A stretch of DNA of 64,000 bases from positions 518,884 through 582,883 of the forward strand of contig JADGEI010000001.1 in assembly GCA_016744455.1 (NCBI GenBank), given 5' to 3'. The notes under the pieces are model-generated. The model did no database searches. It was given only the letters and a program-made list of their open reading frames with translations, and was not told the DNA's origin. The translations under genes and the position numbers were made by a program. This stretch comes from Alcanivoracaceae bacterium (lineage in GTDB: Bacteria; Pseudomonadota; Gammaproteobacteria; Xanthomonadales; Marinicellaceae). Within the stretch, counting starts at the first letter, position 1. The number at the start of each line of letters is the position of its first letter. Positions 60,469-64,000 of the stretch are shown here, piece by piece.

Positions 60469-61524
60469 ATGACAGAAACGTGGTTGGTTACAGGTGGTGC
60501 TGGCTTTATAGGCGGAAATTTTGTTTTACGCCAAGTACTAAAAAATAAGCGCAAAATTATAAATCTAGATAAGCTGACTTATGCAGGAAATTTAGACACT
60601 TTACAGCAGCTAGAAGGCAATCAAAATTATGAATTTATAAAGGGCGATATTGGTAATAACGATTTAATAGCTGAATTAATAACTAAACACAAACCACAAG
60701 CAATCGTTAATTTTGCAGCTGAGAGTCATGTTGATCGGTCAATTGATGCGCCTGATGACTTTATAACTACCAATATTCTTGGCACATTTAATTTATTAAA
60801 ACATGCCTTGAATTACTACAAATCATTAGACGACAATAAAAAAAGCGCATTTAGATTTTTGCATGTTTCAACGGATGAAGTTTATGGTTCGTTGGGTGAA
60901 ACCGGTCTGTTTACAGAAACAACACCCTACTCACCAAATTCACCTTATTCAGCATCAAAGGCATCATCTGATCATTTAGTAAGAGCGTATCACCATACTT
61001 ATGGTTTACCTGTTTTAACGACAAACTGCTCAAATAACTATGGCCCTTTTCAATTTCCCGAAAAACTCATTCCATTAATTATCACAAAAGCACTCAATTT
61101 TGAAGCTTTACCAGTTTATGGTGATGGCAAGAATATCCGTGATTGGCTTTATGTTGAAGATCACTGCAGTGCTATCGAAACGGTGGTAACAAATGGTAAA
61201 GTTGGTGAAGTCTATAATATTGGTGGCAATGAAGAAAAACAAAACATTGAAGTAGTACATGCCTTATGTGACATTTTAGATGAACTTCGCCCAGTTTCAG
61301 GAAAATCTAGAAGAGATTTAATAACCTATGTTAAAGATCGTCCAGGTCATGATCAACGTTATGCAATTGACTCATCAAAGTTACAGGATAATCTTGGGTG
61401 GGCCCCTTCTGAATCATTTTCCAGCGGAATAAGGAAAACTGTAGAATGGTATTTAAATAATAAAACTTGGAGCGACCGTGTTTTAGACGGATCATACCAA
61501 GGTCAAAGATTAGGAGAAGATTAA
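60469..61524 (+). CDS. rfbB: dTDP-glucose 4,6-dehydratase
   Basis: [37 protein letters not shown]. Confidence 0.96.
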   Translation: MTETWLVTGGAGFIGGNFVLRQVLKNKRKIINLDKLTYAGNLDTLQQLEGNQNYEFIKGDIGNNDLIAELITKHKPQAIVNFAAESHVDRSIDAPDDFITTNILGTFNLLKHALNYYKSLDDNKKSAFRFLHVSTDEVYGSLGETGLFTETTPYSPNSPYSASKASSDHLVRAYHHTYGLPVLTTNCSNNYGPFQFPEKLIPLIITKALNFEALPVYGDGKNIRDWLYVEDHCSAIETVVTNGKVGEVYNIGGNEEKQNIEVVHALCDILDELRPVSGKSRRDLITYVKDRPGHDQRYAIDSSKLQDNLGWAPSESFSSGIRKTVEWYLNNKTWSDRVLDGSYQGQRLGED

Positions 61525-62396
61525 TGCAACGTAAAGGCATTATTTTAGCAGGCGGTTCAGGTACTAGGCTCTATCCACTAACCCATTCAATCAGTAAACA
61601 GCTTTTACCGATTTACGACAAACCAATGATTTATTATCCATTAACTACCCTAATGTTGGCTGGAATCAAAGATATTTTGATAATAAATACACCTCACGAA
61701 CAAATGCTTTTTCAGAAGTTGTTGGGCGATGGTTCTCAATGGGGAATAAATATATCCTATGCTGTTCAGCCAGACCCAGGTGGGTTAGCACAAGCGTATT
61801 TAATTGGTGAAAAATTTGTTAATAATCATCCCTCTTGCCTTATACTTGGTGACAATATTTACCATGGTGCTGGTATGGAAAATTTGCTGGCAAAAGCAGA
61901 TGCACGTACGACTGGTGCTAGCGTCTTTGGTTATCGAGTCCACGACCCTGAAAGGTATGGAGTGGCAGAATTTGATAAAAAAGGGAAAGTTATTGATTTA
62001 GAAGAAAAACCTAAAAACCCACGTTCTAATTATGCTGTTACAGGCCTTTATTTTTATGATAACCAAGCCTGCGATATTGCAAAAAATCTAGCACCTTCCG
62101 ATCGTGGAGAACTTGAAATTACAGATTTAAATAAAGTTTATTTAAAACAAGATCAGTTGATGGTTGAGCTGATGGGTCGCGGTTATGCTTGGCTTGATAC
62201 AGGGACACATGATTCCTTAACAGATGCCAGTAATTTTATAGCGACCATAGAAAAACGCCAAGGCATCAAAATTGCCTGCCCTGAAGAAATTGCATTTCAG
62301 AAAAATTGGATTGATGCAGAACAAGTGTTAAAACTGGCAAAACCCATTAGCAAGAATGGATATGGTCGGTATTTAATAAGCTTGGTAAATGATTGA
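61524..62396 (+). CDS. rfbA: glucose-1-phosphate thymidylyltransferase
   Basis: [20 protein letters not shown]; start overlaps rfbB stop (TAATG). Confidence 0.96.
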   Translation: MQRKGIILAGGSGTRLYPLTHSISKQLLPIYDKPMIYYPLTTLMLAGIKDILIINTPHEQMLFQKLLGDGSQWGINISYAVQPDPGGLAQAYLIGEKFVNNHPSCLILGDNIYHGAGMENLLAKADARTTGASVFGYRVHDPERYGVAEFDKKGKVIDLEEKPKNPRSNYAVTGLYFYDNQACDIAKNLAPSDRGELEITDLNKVYLKQDQLMVELMGRGYAWLDTGTHDSLTDASNFIATIEKRQGIKIACPEEIAFQKNWIDAEQVLKLAKPISKNGYGRYLISLVND

Positions 62397-62947
62397 TGAA
62401 GACCATTAAAACAAAACTTGATGGAGCCTTAGTATTTGAACCAAAAACATTTGCGGATGATAGAGGTTTTTTTATGGAAACATGGAATTATCAACGATAT
62501 AAGGAAGCTGGATTGGATGTTAAATTTATTCAGTCCAACTTATCAAAATCTGCACAAGGGGTTTTACGTGGCTTGCATTTTCAAAACCCTAACCCTCAAG
62601 GAAAACTGGTGCAAATATTGACTGGAGAAGTCTTTGATGTTGCTGTTGATATTCGTGCAGGTTCGAAAACATTTGGGCAATGGCATGCTGAAATACTTAC
62701 GGGTGATAATCATAAACAGTTTTATATCCCAGAAGGCTTTGCTCATGGTTTTTGTGTTTTATCTGAAACGGCAATATTTTCTTATATGTGCACTAATTTA
62801 TATGATGCGGAAGCTGATACTTCAATTGCTTGGAATGATCCGAAAATTGATATAGATTGGCCAATAAAAAACCCTGTGTTATCTGACAAAGATAATAATG
62901 CTCTCACTCTTGACACAATTAACCACAATAGATTGCCACAACTATGA
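62393..62947 (+). CDS. rfbC: dTDP-4-dehydrorhamnose 3,5-epimerase
   Basis: [39 protein letters not shown]. Confidence 0.96.
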   Translation: MMKTIKTKLDGALVFEPKTFADDRGFFMETWNYQRYKEAGLDVKFIQSNLSKSAQGVLRGLHFQNPNPQGKLVQILTGEVFDVAVDIRAGSKTFGQWHAEILTGDNHKQFYIPEGFAHGFCVLSETAIFSYMCTNLYDAEADTSIAWNDPKIDIDWPIKNPVLSDKDNNALTLDTINHNRLPQL

Positions 62948-63840
62948 AAATTCTACTCACAGGTGCTAACGGTCAAATTGGTTATGAATTATGGAGAACA
63001 TTGCAATACATTGGAGAGGTAATCCCAACAACTAGATCTGGTATTGATGTTAACGGAATGCCAACGCTTGCATTAAATCTAAGTGACTCAGAAGATATTG
63101 AAAAAAAATTAAATGCTATTCAACCTGATCTTATCTGTAATGCTGCAGCCTATACAGCTGTTGACACCGCGGAAGAAAATAAAGAAATCGCAAAAACAAT
63201 TAATACAGATGCCCCGGCATTATTAGCCAAATACTCAGTAATTAATGATACTATGTTAGTTCATTATTCAACAGACTATGTTTTTTCAGGTCAATCAGAT
63301 AAACCGTGGCAGGAAAATGATACTACTGCTCCAACTGGGGTCTACGCAAAAACCAAATTATGGGGTGAGCAAGCCATATTGGATTCTGGGTGCCAACATA
63401 TGATAATTCGGACTGCATGGGTCTATTCTTTAAGGGGTAACAATTTTTTAAAGACAATGCTCAATCTTGCGCAATCTCACAAAACATTAAATGTAGTTGA
63501 TGATCAAATAGGCTCGCCAACTTCAGCAAGCTCTATAGCTATGGCTACAACATTTGCGCTAAAAAACCCAATAAATGGTTTATACCACTTAACATCATCA
63601 GGAAAAACATCGTGGTGTGGTTTTGCCAGAAGAATATTCTCTCAAGCAGGGCAATTGAACAGTATTAGTAACGTCCCAACTGTTAATGCAATTACAACAG
63701 AACAATACCCAACACCTGCCGTTCGCCCGAGTTATTCTGTATTAAACTGTGAAAAATTTTCTACCACATTTGGAATCACATTACCAAATTGGAAAACCTC
63801 ACTTCATCTATGCATGCAAAATATTAGGAGACAAAATTGA
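62944..63840 (+). CDS. rfbD: dTDP-4-dehydrorhamnose reductase
   Basis: [42 protein letters not shown]. Confidence 0.95.
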   Translation: MKILLTGANGQIGYELWRTLQYIGEVIPTTRSGIDVNGMPTLALNLSDSEDIEKKLNAIQPDLICNAAAYTAVDTAEENKEIAKTINTDAPALLAKYSVINDTMLVHYSTDYVFSGQSDKPWQENDTTAPTGVYAKTKLWGEQAILDSGCQHMIIRTAWVYSLRGNNFLKTMLNLAQSHKTLNVVDDQIGSPTSASSIAMATTFALKNPINGLYHLTSSGKTSWCGFARRIFSQAGQLNSISNVPTVNAITTEQYPTPAVRPSYSVLNCEKFSTTFGITLPNWKTSLHLCMQNIRRQN

Positions 63841-64000
63841 ACTTAATTCCGGTCATCTTATCAGGAGGAGCTGGCACGCGTTTGTGGCCAGTTTCACGAC
63901 GAGCCTACCCGAAGCCATTTATGCAATTATCCGATGGTAGTACGCTTGCTGAACTTACTTTTAAACGCGCATTAGAAGTCTCTGATGGTGGTACTGTTAT
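63837..64000 (+). CDS. manC: mannose-1-phosphate guanylyltransferase, 5' part only (TTG start, runs off window)
   Basis: Translation LNLIPVILSGGAGTRLWPVSRRAYPKPFMQLSDGSTLAELTFKRALE; AGGAG 6 nt upstream. Confidence 0.85.
   Translation, partial: MNLIPVILSGGAGTRLWPVSRRAYPKPFMQLSDGSTLAELTFKRALEVSDGGTV

Noticed and set aside
1-64000. CRISPR arrays, rRNA, tRNA, insertion sequences or prophage
   Set aside because: No regularly spaced repeats, no TpsiC-loop/cloverleaf pattern noticed, no transposase/integrase/phage ORFs in the track; a tRNAscan/Infernal run would be decisive.

Overview
AT-rich gammaproteobacterial chromosome segment (no taxon marker examined; the mix of secreted proteins suggests a Marinicella/Xanthomonadales-like lineage, inference only). 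It is densely coding. Housekeeping blocks: serC-pheA; fadI/fadJ-like beta-oxidation; hslR; thrS-infC-rpmI-rplT-pheS-pheT-ihfA-merR; fabA-fabB; glutathione reductase, hpt; rfbBACD and the start of a manC-like gene at the right edge. Accessory or signalling content: two tandem CSLREA/choice-of-anchor-Q secreted proteins (one split by a frameshift in an A7 run and ending in an IPTL-CTERM-like tail), an ECF sigma + Ser/Thr kinase-TPR pair, an SPFH/GYF + zinc-ribbon pair, an ECF sigma/membrane protein/vWA lipoprotein cluster, an FHA-GAF-GGDEF / zinc-ribbon kinase-TPR / FHA-winged-helix island, a GntR-ABC transporter operon, and secreted SpoIID-like, M14, M13 and beta-helix proteins. Best hunt results: (1) a recurring short C-terminal peptide F-x-[ND]-[GSD]-F-E on unrelated secreted proteins, once placed directly after a signal peptide; (2) a likely thrS attenuator with a 7-codon leader MKTTTKN, extended -10 and terminator; (3) an identical 14-bp palindrome ATACGCATGCGTAT in front of both the fad and fab operons, sitting in the -35/-10 spacer of the fad promoter; (4) infC with a probable AUC start 14 codons upstream of the called ORF; (5) a kinase/FHA signalling island; (6) a 15-bp-arm perfect operator abutting the GntR start codon. 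No rRNA, convincing tRNA, CRISPR array or transposon was seen.
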